Notes under the pieces: generated by a model
Told to the model about the DNA's origin: nothing
The model's input: only the letters and a program-made list of their open reading frames with translations
Databases searched by the model: none
From: Chryseobacterium lathyri
Lineage (GTDB): Bacteria; Bacteroidota; Bacteroidia; Flavobacteriales; Weeksellaceae
Direction: 5' to 3'
Assembly: GCF_030812195.1 (NCBI RefSeq)
Contig: NZ_JAUSSF010000002.1
Span: 248,001-312,000, forward strand
Length of the DNA: 64,000 nt
Translations under genes and position numbers: made by a program
In this document: piece by piece, positions 27,476 to 37,102 of the stretch
How the letters are laid out: each line of letters starts with the position of its first letter
How positions within the stretch are numbered: the first letter of the stretch is position 1

Positions 27476-29062
27476 TTAAATGGCAACAATTATTAATTTG
27501 GATTCTTGAACCACCATTTCTTCCCAACAATTTTCAAGCCATGTATAACCATAATCTGAAAAGAATACGCTAAAGTTATAGACTCTTTCCTGCCAGGTTT
27601 TTGAAGGATGTACATCTAAAAACAAATTCTCCAGTCTCTCGAGTAATTCGCTCTGTTTTATTTTTTCTGCATGCAACAGGCGTTTTTTCATTCTTAGGAA
27701 TGATTTCAGCTGTCTCACTTCTTCTGCTTTCACCATATTTCCGAAAGAGCGCTCTGTAGTTTCTGCTGCAGATTTCAGTTCGGAGAAGCTTTTCTTTAGA
27801 AGTATTTCTTTTTCTTCAAGCAACGATAATACACGGCTATCTTTTAGAATTTTCTGATTGGTAACTGCTGTGAAGCTTCCAAAGAAATCTTGAATATTAA
27901 GACCCAGCTTCTCAATTTTGCCAACCGTTTTTTCTTTAATGAAAAGCATTGAGTTCCTTGGAATCAAAACAGGAAAAGGAATATTGACAGATTTAAAATA
28001 ATCTTTTAACTCCAGCCAATACATAATCTCCGCATTCCCTCCGATGTATGCCAAGTTGGGAAGCACTTTCTCCTGATAAACGGGACGCATTAATGCATTC
28101 GGGCTGAATTTTTCGGGATGGTTTTCAAGCTCCTGAAGTATTTCTTCCTGGGTAAATGTTTTATCTGTATCTACTGCAATATATTTTTCACCGTCAAAAT
28201 CGATCCTGTCTCTTGTTTCAGAAAGATAAAAAAGATTGATATCACGCGGATTGACCTGTACTTTTCCATATTTTCCTGTCAGAAAATCCACTTTTTCTTT
28301 TGAGTTTTTCTGTAAACTGAAATTCAGAAGCTCATCTTTAAAAATATCTTTGATCTGGTTTTTGAGTTCTCTGGAATCACCATCAATAATCAGCAGGCCA
28401 AATTCAGAAAAAAGCCTGTTTACTAAAATTTTAATGGCTTCCGTCAATGTATTTCCGGGTTTATACGCTTCTTTCATCATCAAAATCAGCTCTGTTCCGA
28501 ATACGGAATCTTTAAATTCTTTTTCAAACTCAGAAATAAAGAATGTATCGCTGATCGTAATCCTGCCTACCGGTCCGCCAGATTTCTCGTTGATTTCATA
28601 ATAATTGTTTTCTGTTTTGAAATGGTTGATCTCTGCAAAATCATGATCTTCCGATGCCATCCAGTATATGGGAACAAAATTAAAATCCGGAAATTTTTCT
28701 TTCAGATAGGCACATGTTTTAATAGTCTGTAAAATTTTATAGACGAAGAAAACAGGTCCGGAAAACAGATTTAGCTGATGCCCGGTAGTTACAGTAAATG
28801 TATTGGGTGTCTTCAGGTTTTCCAGATTTTCTTTCTGTTTCGATGAAAGGGTAAGCTCTGAAAGTTGTTTTTCTAATACATGGGTTAAGATTTGCCTTTG
28901 GTCCTGTGTAAAAGAATTCTGTTTGAGATGAAGCTGATCTTTAAAGTGATCTAAAGAAAAGGTATTTTTTTCAAAACCTTCAATTTTCTGATTCAGGAAA
29001 TCTTTTATCAACTGAGGTATGCTTTCTATATCATTAAATGATATCTTATTTATTGTTTTCAA
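27476..29062 (-). CDS. bshC: Bacillithiol biosynthesis cysteine-adding enzyme BshC
   Basis: A 528-residue enzyme thought to add cysteine to glucosaminyl-malate in the last step of bacillithiol synthesis. Family segments are visible: VTTGHQLNLFSGPVFFVYKI, FVPIYWMASEDHDFAEINH, RPVYQEKVLPNLAYIGGNAE and WLELKDYF. The reading frame opens at TTG 29104, but that start overlaps the upstream porin gene by 29 bp. I chose the TTG at 29062 (KTINKISF follows), which clears the porin stop by 13 bp and matches the family's N-terminus; no ATG is available nearby. A central coiled coil (about 430-490) is normal for BshC. It belongs to the porin-bshC-LysM run. Confidence 0.9.
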   Translation of the reverse strand: MKTINKISFNDIESIPQLIKDFLNQKIEGFEKNTFSLDHFKDQLHLKQNSFTQDQRQILTHVLEKQLSELTLSSKQKENLENLKTPNTFTVTTGHQLNLFSGPVFFVYKILQTIKTCAYLKEKFPDFNFVPIYWMASEDHDFAEINHFKTENNYYEINEKSGGPVGRITISDTFFISEFEKEFKDSVFGTELILMMKEAYKPGNTLTEAIKILVNRLFSEFGLLIIDGDSRELKNQIKDIFKDELLNFSLQKNSKEKVDFLTGKYGKVQVNPRDINLFYLSETRDRIDFDGEKYIAVDTDKTFTQEEILQELENHPEKFSPNALMRPVYQEKVLPNLAYIGGNAEIMYWLELKDYFKSVNIPFPVLIPRNSMLFIKEKTVGKIEKLGLNIQDFFGSFTAVTNQKILKDSRVLSLLEEKEILLKKSFSELKSAAETTERSFGNMVKAEEVRQLKSFLRMKKRLLHAEKIKQSELLERLENLFLDVHPSKTWQERVYNFSVFFSDYGYTWLENCWEEMVVQESKLIIVAI

Positions 29063-29075
29063 CGCTGTTTTGTTT

Positions 29076-31013
29076 TTAGTTGAACAAATACCACACAATA
29101 CCAATGTTTAATCTGAAATCATAAACCGGATAGTGTGGAAATGCGTATGCTTTATTGTTGGAAATTACGGTTCCTATCTGCTGGCCTTCTACGTAAAAGA
29201 ACATTTTTTTAACCTTCATATTAATATAAAGGTCTACCATTGGCTGTCCTCCAATAGAGAACGAATCTGCATTAGGCAAAATATATTCGTTTAAAATCGG
29301 GAAGTAATCTCTTGAGGCAAATTTTGAGAAATAATACACTTTCAAACCTGCCTGAATTTCTGCTGCTTTTTTAAATGCCTGACTTTGGAAAAAGAAGTTG
29401 GCTCTTCCTATAAAGCTTGGCATCGGAAGCAGCTCTTTATTCGTCAGTGCATTCTGGAAATGCAGTCTTGTATTAAGATGGAATTTTCCATAACTGAATG
29501 TGGCATCTCCCCCGATCTGGGAAATGTTCAATGAATTGCTGCTCTGCGCCGGTGCTCCATCAGCATTGAAATAAGTGTAATTATCTATTCTGAAATAGTT
29601 GGCGAAAATTTCTGTTTTGAACCATTTTAGATTAACACTTCCTCCTATCTCTGTTACCGTCTGGTTTTTGGCGTCTGCAAGATAATAATTGTATTTGTTG
29701 TAAACGGAAGTATTTAAAAGGTAGTTAAATGATGGGTAAGCGCTCTGGAAGTTTACTTTTGCATTCACAAAATAATCTTTTACAGGCTCAAATTTTATGT
29801 TATTGGCTGTTCTAAGATAGCTCCCAAATTGGCTTCCGTTGGAAAATTCTAAAAAAGATTTCAGTTGGAACTTATCCCAAAGTTTTACCTGAAGATTTCC
29901 AACCGCTCCAATTCTATTTTCTTTAAATTCACCGGGAAGAGCTATACCATTTACTGTAGCAATATCTCTCACTCCAAATTTCAGCATCTGATACCGTACT
30001 CCACCATCAAGCTTAAATTTTTCATTATCAAAAACAAGACTCACAGTATTGCTGAAGTTATCCGAATATTTTTTTGTAGTAAGTGGAAAACCATTAGTCA
30101 ATTCTGAAACGTTATCATACCAGTAGGGTTCCACTGCTCCCTGATTGTAAAAATATTTATTACCCTGATGAGACAAAGTATGTCTTATGCTGAATGGAAT
30201 TTTTTCTGAATTGAAAGGTGTAAACTGATGGCTCAGAAAATATCTTCTGTATGAATACTGAGAACTTGACGAAGCCAGATTAACCTGGGCATTCTGTCTG
30301 TTTTTATAGTTGCTGTCACCACTCTGAAAAAGATCATCTTCTGTAATTCCACCGCTTTCCTGGTTGTTTACATTCTGGTGAAGATAATGGGCAAACAATT
30401 CATAATTCCCACTCTTGGAAACGTAATGTCCCGAAAATAAAGTATTGTTATTGGAAGCTAATGAATTTCTATAAAATCCCTGGGAGCGAAGCCCCATATA
30501 TTCAAGGGCAAAATTAAATCTCTTCCCAATATTCTGGGTATAAGTAGATTTTAATGCAGCTCCATTCTTCATTGCAGTATGATAGATGAAGGCGGCCGTA
30601 GGTGTTTTTACATCGTAATATTTTACATCATCAGCACCGATGATCATGTATGCTTTGTTGGAAGGAAGTAAAGACAGGTTCTGCTCCGGATTCACTTCAT
30701 AAATCAAAGGATTGAATCCTGCGCCTATATTAGCAACCTGAGCCCTCCCAAAGTTGTCCGTATTATTGTACTGCGAAAAAATATGGGTCTTGTCAAAAGT
30801 CAGCACAGTATCAAAAATCTTCTTTTCAGAAAACTGGGTCTGATACAGATAATCATTAATAGTAGGTTTAAAAATTTTCAGGGAATCTTTTTTCCCGGTA
30901 TCTATGACAAGGGTATCTTCTTCTTTTTGCGGCCTTTTGATATCTGTCTTATTGACTACCTGGGCTTGGGCTACAAAACCGAAGAAGGTTATTATAAAGA
31001 GGATGTACTTCAT
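29076..31013 (-). CDS. Putative outer-membrane porin (Bacteroidetes putative-porin family)
   Basis: A 645-residue protein with a signal peptide ending near VAQAQ. A short charged linker follows (DIKRPQKEEDTL). The rest is a long run of alternating aromatic beta strands (SLLPSNKAYMIIG, FNFALEYMGLRSQGFYRNS, YRRYFLSHQF), ending in FRLNIGIVWYLFN with a C-terminal aromatic-rich strand. This matches the Bacteroidetes putative-porin family (Pfam PF14121, from memory). There is no TonB plug, so it is not a TonB-dependent receptor. It is followed directly by bshC. A -7 box lies 18 bp upstream. Confidence 0.82.
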   Translation of the reverse strand: MKYILFIITFFGFVAQAQVVNKTDIKRPQKEEDTLVIDTGKKDSLKIFKPTINDYLYQTQFSEKKIFDTVLTFDKTHIFSQYNNTDNFGRAQVANIGAGFNPLIYEVNPEQNLSLLPSNKAYMIIGADDVKYYDVKTPTAAFIYHTAMKNGAALKSTYTQNIGKRFNFALEYMGLRSQGFYRNSLASNNNTLFSGHYVSKSGNYELFAHYLHQNVNNQESGGITEDDLFQSGDSNYKNRQNAQVNLASSSSQYSYRRYFLSHQFTPFNSEKIPFSIRHTLSHQGNKYFYNQGAVEPYWYDNVSELTNGFPLTTKKYSDNFSNTVSLVFDNEKFKLDGGVRYQMLKFGVRDIATVNGIALPGEFKENRIGAVGNLQVKLWDKFQLKSFLEFSNGSQFGSYLRTANNIKFEPVKDYFVNAKVNFQSAYPSFNYLLNTSVYNKYNYYLADAKNQTVTEIGGSVNLKWFKTEIFANYFRIDNYTYFNADGAPAQSSNSLNISQIGGDATFSYGKFHLNTRLHFQNALTNKELLPMPSFIGRANFFFQSQAFKKAAEIQAGLKVYYFSKFASRDYFPILNEYILPNADSFSIGGQPMVDLYINMKVKKMFFYVEGQQIGTVISNNKAYAFPHYPVYDFRLNIGIVWYLFN

Positions 31014-31030
31014 TTTCTGCTATTGTACAG

Positions 31031-31038
31031 CAAAAATA
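31031..31038 (-). promoter_or_regulatory. Candidate -7 box of the porin-bshC-LysM run
   Basis: Minus-strand TATTTTTG fits TAnnTTTG in the 44-bp gap before the porin gene. No clear -33 TTG is present, so support is moderate. Confidence 0.4.
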
Positions 31039-31057
31039 CATGTTTTTTTTATAATTA

Positions 31058-31738
31058 TTATTTATTAATAAAGTCAACTAATTTTACAAGATCTTTTTCC
31101 TTATTAAAATTAATTTTATTGGTTTTAACAAAATTAGATAACTCTTTTTTGTCTAGGGATAACTGTTCTGCAAGTTCATCAGTACTTTTTGGCGCTTTAT
31201 AAAATTGGCTTCCAATTGAAATTAAATATAGATCTTTTTCTTTTGCAAAATAGTCGTTAGCATCCTTGCCATAAGCATTAGGGCTTTTTTCACCAGCAAT
31301 AAGCTCAACCTTCTCTCTCTTAAACAATCCATATTTAGCATCTTTTTTGTTTAATAGTACAAGATACCCAAATTTTTTATTGCCTAAATAGGTGTAATCT
31401 TTTACGATGTAGGTTTTATTTAATGTAGGAAAATGAATAACCAATCCTTCTACCTTATTCACAAAGTAATTTTCATTATCTTTTGCAAACTCCATTTCAT
31501 CCTCATAAGCATTGTATCTAAGATCCTGAATATTGTTTGAATATCCCTCAATTGAGACTTTTTCAAATTTCTTACCATTTGTATATGGATCACCATCTAT
31601 TTTATATTCACCACTTTTGCTCCTTTTACCAAGAGTAAAAATTTTATCACCAGACATAAAAACGTTATCATTTCCTGCCTGCGCAAAAGCAGTTGAGAAA
31701 ATAGAAAACACAGCTAAAGTTAAAAGTATCTTTGTCAT
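31058..31738 (-). CDS. Secreted protein of unknown function, intact paralogue of a nearby pseudogene
   Basis: A 226-residue protein with a signal peptide ending STAFAQ. I do not recognise a named family. Visible features are GDPYTNGKKF near 49-58, LRYNAYEDEMEF near 73-84, a central beta-rich stretch with GYLVLLNKK, and a charged helical C-terminus from about KSTDELAEQL. The same landmarks in the same order occur in the broken copy at 36510-37020. The intact and broken copies flank the second SusC/SusD pair. A periplasmic or surface location is inferred from the signal peptide. Confidence 0.7.
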   Translation of the reverse strand: MTKILLTLAVFSIFSTAFAQAGNDNVFMSGDKIFTLGKRSKSGEYKIDGDPYTNGKKFEKVSIEGYSNNIQDLRYNAYEDEMEFAKDNENYFVNKVEGLVIHFPTLNKTYIVKDYTYLGNKKFGYLVLLNKKDAKYGLFKREKVELIAGEKSPNAYGKDANDYFAKEKDLYLISIGSQFYKAPKSTDELAEQLSLDKKELSNFVKTNKINFNKEKDLVKLVDFINK

Positions 31739-31790
31739 ATCACTTTAAAGATTTATGTAAAGATAATAAATTCTTCTTTTGTATTTTAAC

Positions 31791-31817
31791 AAAAAAACCG
31801 CCAATGGCGGTTTTTTT
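31791..31817 (-). terminator. Terminator of the second SusC/SusD operon
   Basis: AAAAAAACCGCC and GGCGGTTTTTTT form a perfect 12-bp stem with a 3-nt loop, 27 bp after the SusD stop on the minus strand. It is symmetrical enough to act in both directions. Confidence 0.9.
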
Positions 31818-31843
31818 GTTAAGAATAAAATTATTGATAAATT

Positions 31844-33238
31844 CTAATTATCATAACCTGGATTAGATTGTACTGCTCCAACATTAGTTTCTGATAAAGG
31901 AATTGGGAAAGCATTCAATAATGGACTTGTACTAGCGTTTGCTGGTCTAGGAACAGCATCACCCCATCTTCTAAGATCCCATTGTCTTAAACCTTCACCA
32001 AGAAGCTCTCTTGTTCTTTCTTTTTTCAGTTCTACCATATCAACACTTGCCGCTGCAGGTAGATTCCTACTAAGTTGTATCTCATTGAAATACTCCAATG
32101 CCTTAGTAGCACTACCACCATTAAGCTCAGCTTCAACACCATCTAATAAAACTTCTTCATAACGAAGCATTTTGATATTGTCTGCCCCTGAAGCATTTAA
32201 ATATTTACCTTTTACTCCATTAGAATTAGATAAATAATTTGTAGCTCCTGTAGTAATAAGAGATCTTCTAACATCTGCAACAGAGTATAATGCTACAGTA
32301 GCTGGTCTTACAACAAGATTACGATATCCACCATTGCTTAATTTGTGTCTATAAGAAGCCGTACCAAGAGCTGATGCGTTCCCTACAGCTAATTCAAATA
32401 TTGAATTAGAAGCTGAACCATTCATTGCAAAAGTAAAAGAAGACTGAAGATTGGCAGCGCCAACTACTTCATACTCGTTAGAATCAACAATATCATTTAC
32501 CAATTGTCTCACCTTAGCATAATCACCTTTATAAAGATAGAATCTAGCCATTAAGCCTTTAACAGCTGAAAGCGATAGCTCAGTTCTATTAGAAGATCCT
32601 AAATCCCAACCAGCATGATCCTCCATTAACTGTTCTGCTTTAGCAAAATCAGCAGCAATTTGTGCTTCAGTTTCTGCAATAGTACTCCTTGGCTGTTTAG
32701 CTAAAGGATCATATTTAAGTGGCAAAACGATACCTAAATTCGTTGATGATCCAGTATATTTCTGCCCATATAGACGAAGTAAATCAAAGAAGCCTAGAGC
32801 TCTAATTGCATAAGCCTGTCCTTGTAAGAAACCTGCGTAATCTTTATCATCTTGGTTAAATGAGCTAAAATCTGTATTAATTACAACATTAGCTAAACCA
32901 ACCGTTTTATAAATATGATTCCAAGTATCTTTTGCATAAGCATCAGCGGATGTCTGTGTATAGTTCATCACGTTTACATAGTAACCACTAGCTCCATTAC
33001 TAAGCATTTCATCAGATCGCACTTCACCATAAGCTAAGAAATCACATCCATAGTAGTACTGGCTTCTCATAGCAGCATACCCACCTCTTACAAAAGACTC
33101 TACTTCCTGAACAGATTTTAAAGGAGCCTGCTCTACTTCCTGATAGAATTCTCTATCAACAAAATCATCACTACAAGAGACATTTAAAGTCAAAAGTCCA
33201 ATAGATAATAATGCTACTTTTAATATTTTATTTTTCAT
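31844..33238 (-). CDS. SusD/RagB-type nutrient-binding outer-membrane lipoprotein (second pair)
   Basis: A 464-residue surface lipoprotein with lipobox LNVSC (Cys22). Family hallmarks are VESFVRGGYAAMRSQYYYG at the N-terminus, the helical core with GQAYAIRALGFFDLLRLYGQ, a glycine-rich binding region, and the C-terminal ELKKERTRELLGEGLRQWDLRRWGD motif. It follows its SusC partner by 12 bp and ends at a strong terminator. The DNA looks richer in A/T third positions than the first SusC/SusD pair. No glycoside hydrolase or other clue to the substrate lies nearby. Confidence 0.92.
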   Translation of the reverse strand: MKNKILKVALLSIGLLTLNVSCSDDFVDREFYQEVEQAPLKSVQEVESFVRGGYAAMRSQYYYGCDFLAYGEVRSDEMLSNGASGYYVNVMNYTQTSADAYAKDTWNHIYKTVGLANVVINTDFSSFNQDDKDYAGFLQGQAYAIRALGFFDLLRLYGQKYTGSSTNLGIVLPLKYDPLAKQPRSTIAETEAQIAADFAKAEQLMEDHAGWDLGSSNRTELSLSAVKGLMARFYLYKGDYAKVRQLVNDIVDSNEYEVVGAANLQSSFTFAMNGSASNSIFELAVGNASALGTASYRHKLSNGGYRNLVVRPATVALYSVADVRRSLITTGATNYLSNSNGVKGKYLNASGADNIKMLRYEEVLLDGVEAELNGGSATKALEYFNEIQLSRNLPAAASVDMVELKKERTRELLGEGLRQWDLRRWGDAVPRPANASTSPLLNAFPIPLSETNVGAVQSNPGYDN

Positions 33239-33250
33239 TTTTTCTTTTTT

Positions 33251-36085
33251 TTAAAAACTTAAATTAACACCAAATAAGAATGACTTCAATACTGGCAAAC
33301 TTAGATCTGTATAACCTGATATATTTGTTTCAGGATCAAATTTAAGATTCTTATCGAATCTGTATGTATATGCATTATTAGCCATTACATATACTTGCAA
33401 TGAACCAAATCCAGATCCATTAAGGAAATCACTGCTAAATGTATAACCTAATCTAGCATTACTTAGACGAATATAATCTGAATCATATAAGAATCTCGTT
33501 GAAGCACTATTTGATAACTTATTCCCTCCAATAATTGGTTTTGGATTAGAAGCACCAGTATTAGTTGGCGTCCAATAATCTCCCATCACATCACCATATC
33601 CTGGATAGTTAACTGAATACTGCCCGTCTGAATATAAGTAATTAGACCAGTTATCATAAATCTTACCTCCGAATCCATAAGTGAATTGTAGATCAAGTGA
33701 AAATCCTTTATAAGAAAGACTGGTATTAGCACCTCCAAAAACATTACTTAGGAAAGATCCTTGTACAGCTTGTTTAGCTAAGTTATAGTTATTAGTTGTT
33801 TCTCCGTCTACACCATTAATATACCAAAGTGGATCTCCATTGCTAGGATCTACTCCAGCCCATTTTCTCAAATAGAATGTTCTCACTCCTTCACCTACTC
33901 TAACTGTTGTTGTGGATGTATTAACATCCGAACCATACAATTCAGTAACTTCATTATCTAGAGTAGATAAGTTAGCCCCAATTGACCAGTTAAATTGATC
34001 TCTATCTCCTTTAAAGATATCTCCATTTACAGAGAATTCGAAACCTTTATTTACTAGTGTTCCAATATTATCAACATAATAAGCATTTCTAGGGTCAGCA
34101 GGATTATTAACACCTTGTGCTGCAGATAATGGAATATTATATATAAGATCTTTGGTCTTCTTATTATAGTATTCTGCAGAAACCGTCAATCTATTCTTGA
34201 AGAATCCCATATCAATTCCAACATTGAAAGGGTTTACAGTTTCCCAAGACAAATTAGGGTTAAAAACTCTATTCATAGTTGCTGCTGCAAAATCATTATA
34301 GTTAGTTGTATAAGAATAAGTAGCATATGGATTAGCAGTTACCTGATTCCCTAGTTTACCGTAAGATGCTCTAAATTTCAGCATAGAGATAGCATCAATA
34401 TTTTTAATCGTTTCAAAACGAGCTAAGTCTAATCCAACCCCTACAGACCAGAAATTACCAGCCTTTTTACCTGGAGTAAACTGGGAAAGAATATCACGTC
34501 TGTAAGACGCATCTAATAAAATTAACTTATCATAATCATAGTGACCAGTAGCTGCATAACCATAACGAGATGTTACATCTCTGTCACCAGCATAACCAAA
34601 TGGCACAACAAAATTCGTAAGAGTTTCAAGAGTTGGAGTACCAACTGTAATCCCCGTAGCTGTCAGATATTTATTATCTCTTTTATATGCTTCCTGAATT
34701 AATGATGCTCCAAAATTATGACGATCAAGTCTATAAGTAAAATCTAAGATATTTTGTATATTAAAGTTAAAATATCTATTTACACTTGTTTGTTGGTATC
34801 CTCCATAAGCTTGTCCATCTCCATGTATTGGGTTCCAATAGGTATCCTCTTCTAAGTTAATATATTCTGGAGAGAAAACAAATCTATATGTAAGATTTTT
34901 TAATATTTTATATTCAGCATTTAAGTTCGCAAAAGCTCTGAAGTTTCCTCCACGTACATAGTTCATCTCTTGAAGAGCTGCCGAATTGAAATTATTATTA
35001 CTTAATCTACCTCCATTCCCATAATTCCAGCTTCCGTCCGGATTTGTCACAGCATCTGTTGGTCTATTAAAGTATTGAGTAAGGATAGGGTTTGAAAATG
35101 CACCCGCATCACTGAGTGTACTGATCTTCCCATATGAAAATTGGAAATCTGTACTTATTTTCAGTTTATCAGTAGCCTGATATCCTATTTTAGTAGTGAA
35201 TGCTAGTCTATCAAAATAAGATCCTTTAACAACACTTTCCTGGTTATAATAATTTATTGATGAATAATATGTAAACTTTTCATTTCCTCCAGAAACATTA
35301 AAGTCTATATTTTGCTGATAGCCTAACTTCTGAGTTGCTTTCTGCCAATCAGTATTATTTGTAGATTGAAAAACATCCGCAGCATTAGCTCCCACAGCTC
35401 CATTTGCAATTTGTTCTGCAGTATAATTTACATTATCTCGGTTTGAATACGCCTGAAGCAAATATGTTTGCCAGTCAGAAGTAGAGAAAGAAGCATGAGG
35501 TTTTACTGCTCTATCATTAAAACCACTATTGAAGCCAAAATTAAATCTAGCCTTTCCTTTTTTACCCGATTTTGTTGTAATTACAATAACTCCAGCTCCA
35601 GCATCAGCACCATATACTGCTGTAGAAACAGCATCCTTTAACACAGTAACATTTTCGATATCATCTGGATTCAATCCTGCCAAAGCATTTGCTGTAGTGG
35701 TTTGTCTTGACAAGTCACCAGAGGAAATTCTAACACCATCAACAATGTAAATAGGTGAAGAAACACCATTAATTGATGAAATACCACGAACACGAACATT
35801 GGTCATACCTCCAGGCTGACCAGAAGCACTTCCCGTCTGTACCCCTGCAACTCTACCCTGTAGCATTTTATCTACAGAAGCTACCGGAACATCTGCAATC
35901 GCTTTTGCGGTCATAGTACTGACTGACCCAGTCATTTCTTGTATTGTTTTCTTCTGTCCGAATCCAACCATTACTACTTCGTCAATCTGCGTAGTAGCTG
36001 TGTCCTTTTTCGTTGTTTGTGCAAAAGCCACCTGTCCTAAGAAAAACAGAGCTCCAGCACTTAATACACGTAGTTTAACATTCAT
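33251..36085 (-). CDS. SusC/RagA-type TonB-dependent outer-membrane transporter (second pair)
   Basis: A 944-residue barrel transporter with a signal peptide ending VAFAQ. A TonB-box-like IDEVVMVGFG comes next, then the plug (MLQGRVAGVQTGSASGQPGG, VRVRGISSINGVSSPIYIVDGV, VLKDAVSTAVYGADAGAGVI). The beta barrel follows to the terminal LFGVNLSF. Like the first pair it lacks the carboxypeptidase-regulatory-like N-terminal domain. It forms an operon with the SusD gene. Upstream is a promoter without any riboswitch, so the two SusC/SusD pairs are regulated differently. Confidence 0.93.
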   Translation of the reverse strand: MNVKLRVLSAGALFFLGQVAFAQTTKKDTATTQIDEVVMVGFGQKKTIQEMTGSVSTMTAKAIADVPVASVDKMLQGRVAGVQTGSASGQPGGMTNVRVRGISSINGVSSPIYIVDGVRISSGDLSRQTTTANALAGLNPDDIENVTVLKDAVSTAVYGADAGAGVIVITTKSGKKGKARFNFGFNSGFNDRAVKPHASFSTSDWQTYLLQAYSNRDNVNYTAEQIANGAVGANAADVFQSTNNTDWQKATQKLGYQQNIDFNVSGGNEKFTYYSSINYYNQESVVKGSYFDRLAFTTKIGYQATDKLKISTDFQFSYGKISTLSDAGAFSNPILTQYFNRPTDAVTNPDGSWNYGNGGRLSNNNFNSAALQEMNYVRGGNFRAFANLNAEYKILKNLTYRFVFSPEYINLEEDTYWNPIHGDGQAYGGYQQTSVNRYFNFNIQNILDFTYRLDRHNFGASLIQEAYKRDNKYLTATGITVGTPTLETLTNFVVPFGYAGDRDVTSRYGYAATGHYDYDKLILLDASYRRDILSQFTPGKKAGNFWSVGVGLDLARFETIKNIDAISMLKFRASYGKLGNQVTANPYATYSYTTNYNDFAAATMNRVFNPNLSWETVNPFNVGIDMGFFKNRLTVSAEYYNKKTKDLIYNIPLSAAQGVNNPADPRNAYYVDNIGTLVNKGFEFSVNGDIFKGDRDQFNWSIGANLSTLDNEVTELYGSDVNTSTTTVRVGEGVRTFYLRKWAGVDPSNGDPLWYINGVDGETTNNYNLAKQAVQGSFLSNVFGGANTSLSYKGFSLDLQFTYGFGGKIYDNWSNYLYSDGQYSVNYPGYGDVMGDYWTPTNTGASNPKPIIGGNKLSNSASTRFLYDSDYIRLSNARLGYTFSSDFLNGSGFGSLQVYVMANNAYTYRFDKNLKFDPETNISGYTDLSLPVLKSFLFGVNLSF

Positions 36086-36113
36086 ATTAACAAATTTTAA
36101 TATATTTAATTCG

Positions 36114-36144
36114 CAAATATGTTAATAAATATTAACACTCGCAA
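36114..36144 (-). promoter_or_regulatory. Promoter of the second SusC/SusD operon
   Basis: Minus-strand TTG (36142-36144), 20 nt, then CATATTTG (36114-36121) match the Bacteroidetes consensus with one mismatch in the -7 box. The palindrome GTTAATAAATATTAAC (36121-36136) lies between the boxes. ACACT-TAC-AGTGT (36147-36159) lies just upstream of the -33 box. Either could be an operator. Confidence 0.6.
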
Positions 36145-36509
36145 GTACACTTACAGTGTTATTAACGACTGTTAGTTAATTAGTTCTACTCATAATCTTT
36201 GAAATAATATGGATTAAACAATAATATTCAGCATTATTTATATAAAATATTTTTTTTTTACTCATGTTATTTTTTTTAACAAATTATTACCAATATAAAA
36301 AATATTATTTAGAATTAATATAAATTACATTTTTAAAAAAGTATCCTAAAAATAAACCATTTTCACAAAGAAATTAACTGTTAACCAACTGCAATATAGC
36401 AGTTAGCAAGAAAAGATAAATAGCATATCAACTTTTGTCTTTGTGAATCAATTTCCTTTGTGAGTATTTCAAGCAATGCATTGCAATCTTCTGTTTTCCT
36501 TTATTTATT

Positions 36510-37020
36510 TTATAAAAAGAAATCAAGATCAGAATTTTTATCAAGAAATGATTCTTTAAGATCTTTTAAGTTTAAAAATGCATCAGTACTTTAATTTCTG
36601 AATTATAGAAAATAATCAGGTTTTAAATTAGAAAATTTAGTTGATACACTTTAATAATATGTATTTTCTGTAATTTTACCTTTAGAAAACTTTACCGTTT
36701 CTTTCTTACGATTGGTAAAATTATTTTTCTGAGGAAGATTGAAGATAATAACTATCATTAATTAATCTTATTGATATTATTTCTATTAAAATATTCGACT
36801 CCTTCCTTGGGTACTTTGAAATATTCTTCATCTTTTTTCAGAATAATTTCATCATTATAAATATTGTATCTCAAAAGAAATGTACCTTTTCACCCTTAAT
36901 AGTGCAAGGCGAAAATTCTTTATCTAAAAATGGCGATCCTTCATATTCATTGTCAGTAAGCCCACTTATACCTATTTTATTAACAGCTTGTGGCACCAAT
37001 TTGTCATAGTTGAGTATATT
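36510..37020 (-). pseudogene. Decayed paralogue of the secreted protein at 31058-31738
   Basis: The minus strand carries a gene remnant in at least three frames. Near 37020-36873 it reads GSPFLDKEF and ends in a stop. A shift leads to LRYNIYNDEI and EEYFKVPKEG, ending at 36758. Another frame gives NFTNRKKETVKFSKGKITEN, and the last gives STDAFLNLKDLKESF down to a stop at 36510. These match, in order, GDPYTNGKKF, LRYNAYEDEM, the region GLFKREKVEL and STDELAEQLSLDKKEL of the intact protein. The signal peptide and about the first 45 residues are missing. The order and spacing make chance unlikely, but alignment has been done only by eye. Confidence 0.72.
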
Positions 37021-37054
37021 TTAAGGCTATATTTTTAATTTGGGAAAACAAAAA

Positions 37055-37080
37055 AAAACCACTTTTTTCAAAGTGGTTTT
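37055..37080 (-). terminator. Terminator of the rimP-nusA-infB operon
   Basis: AAAACCACTTT and AAAGTGGTTTT form a perfect 11-bp stem with a 4-nt loop, followed on the minus strand by a T run. It begins 23 bp after the infB stop. Confidence 0.88.
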
Positions 37081-37102
37081 ACATTTATAATTTAAAAACT
37101 AT

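Noticed and set aside
29063..29104. Upstream part of the bshC frame starting at TTG 29104
   Set aside because: It would overlap the porin gene by 29 bp and adds 14 residues that look foreign to the family.
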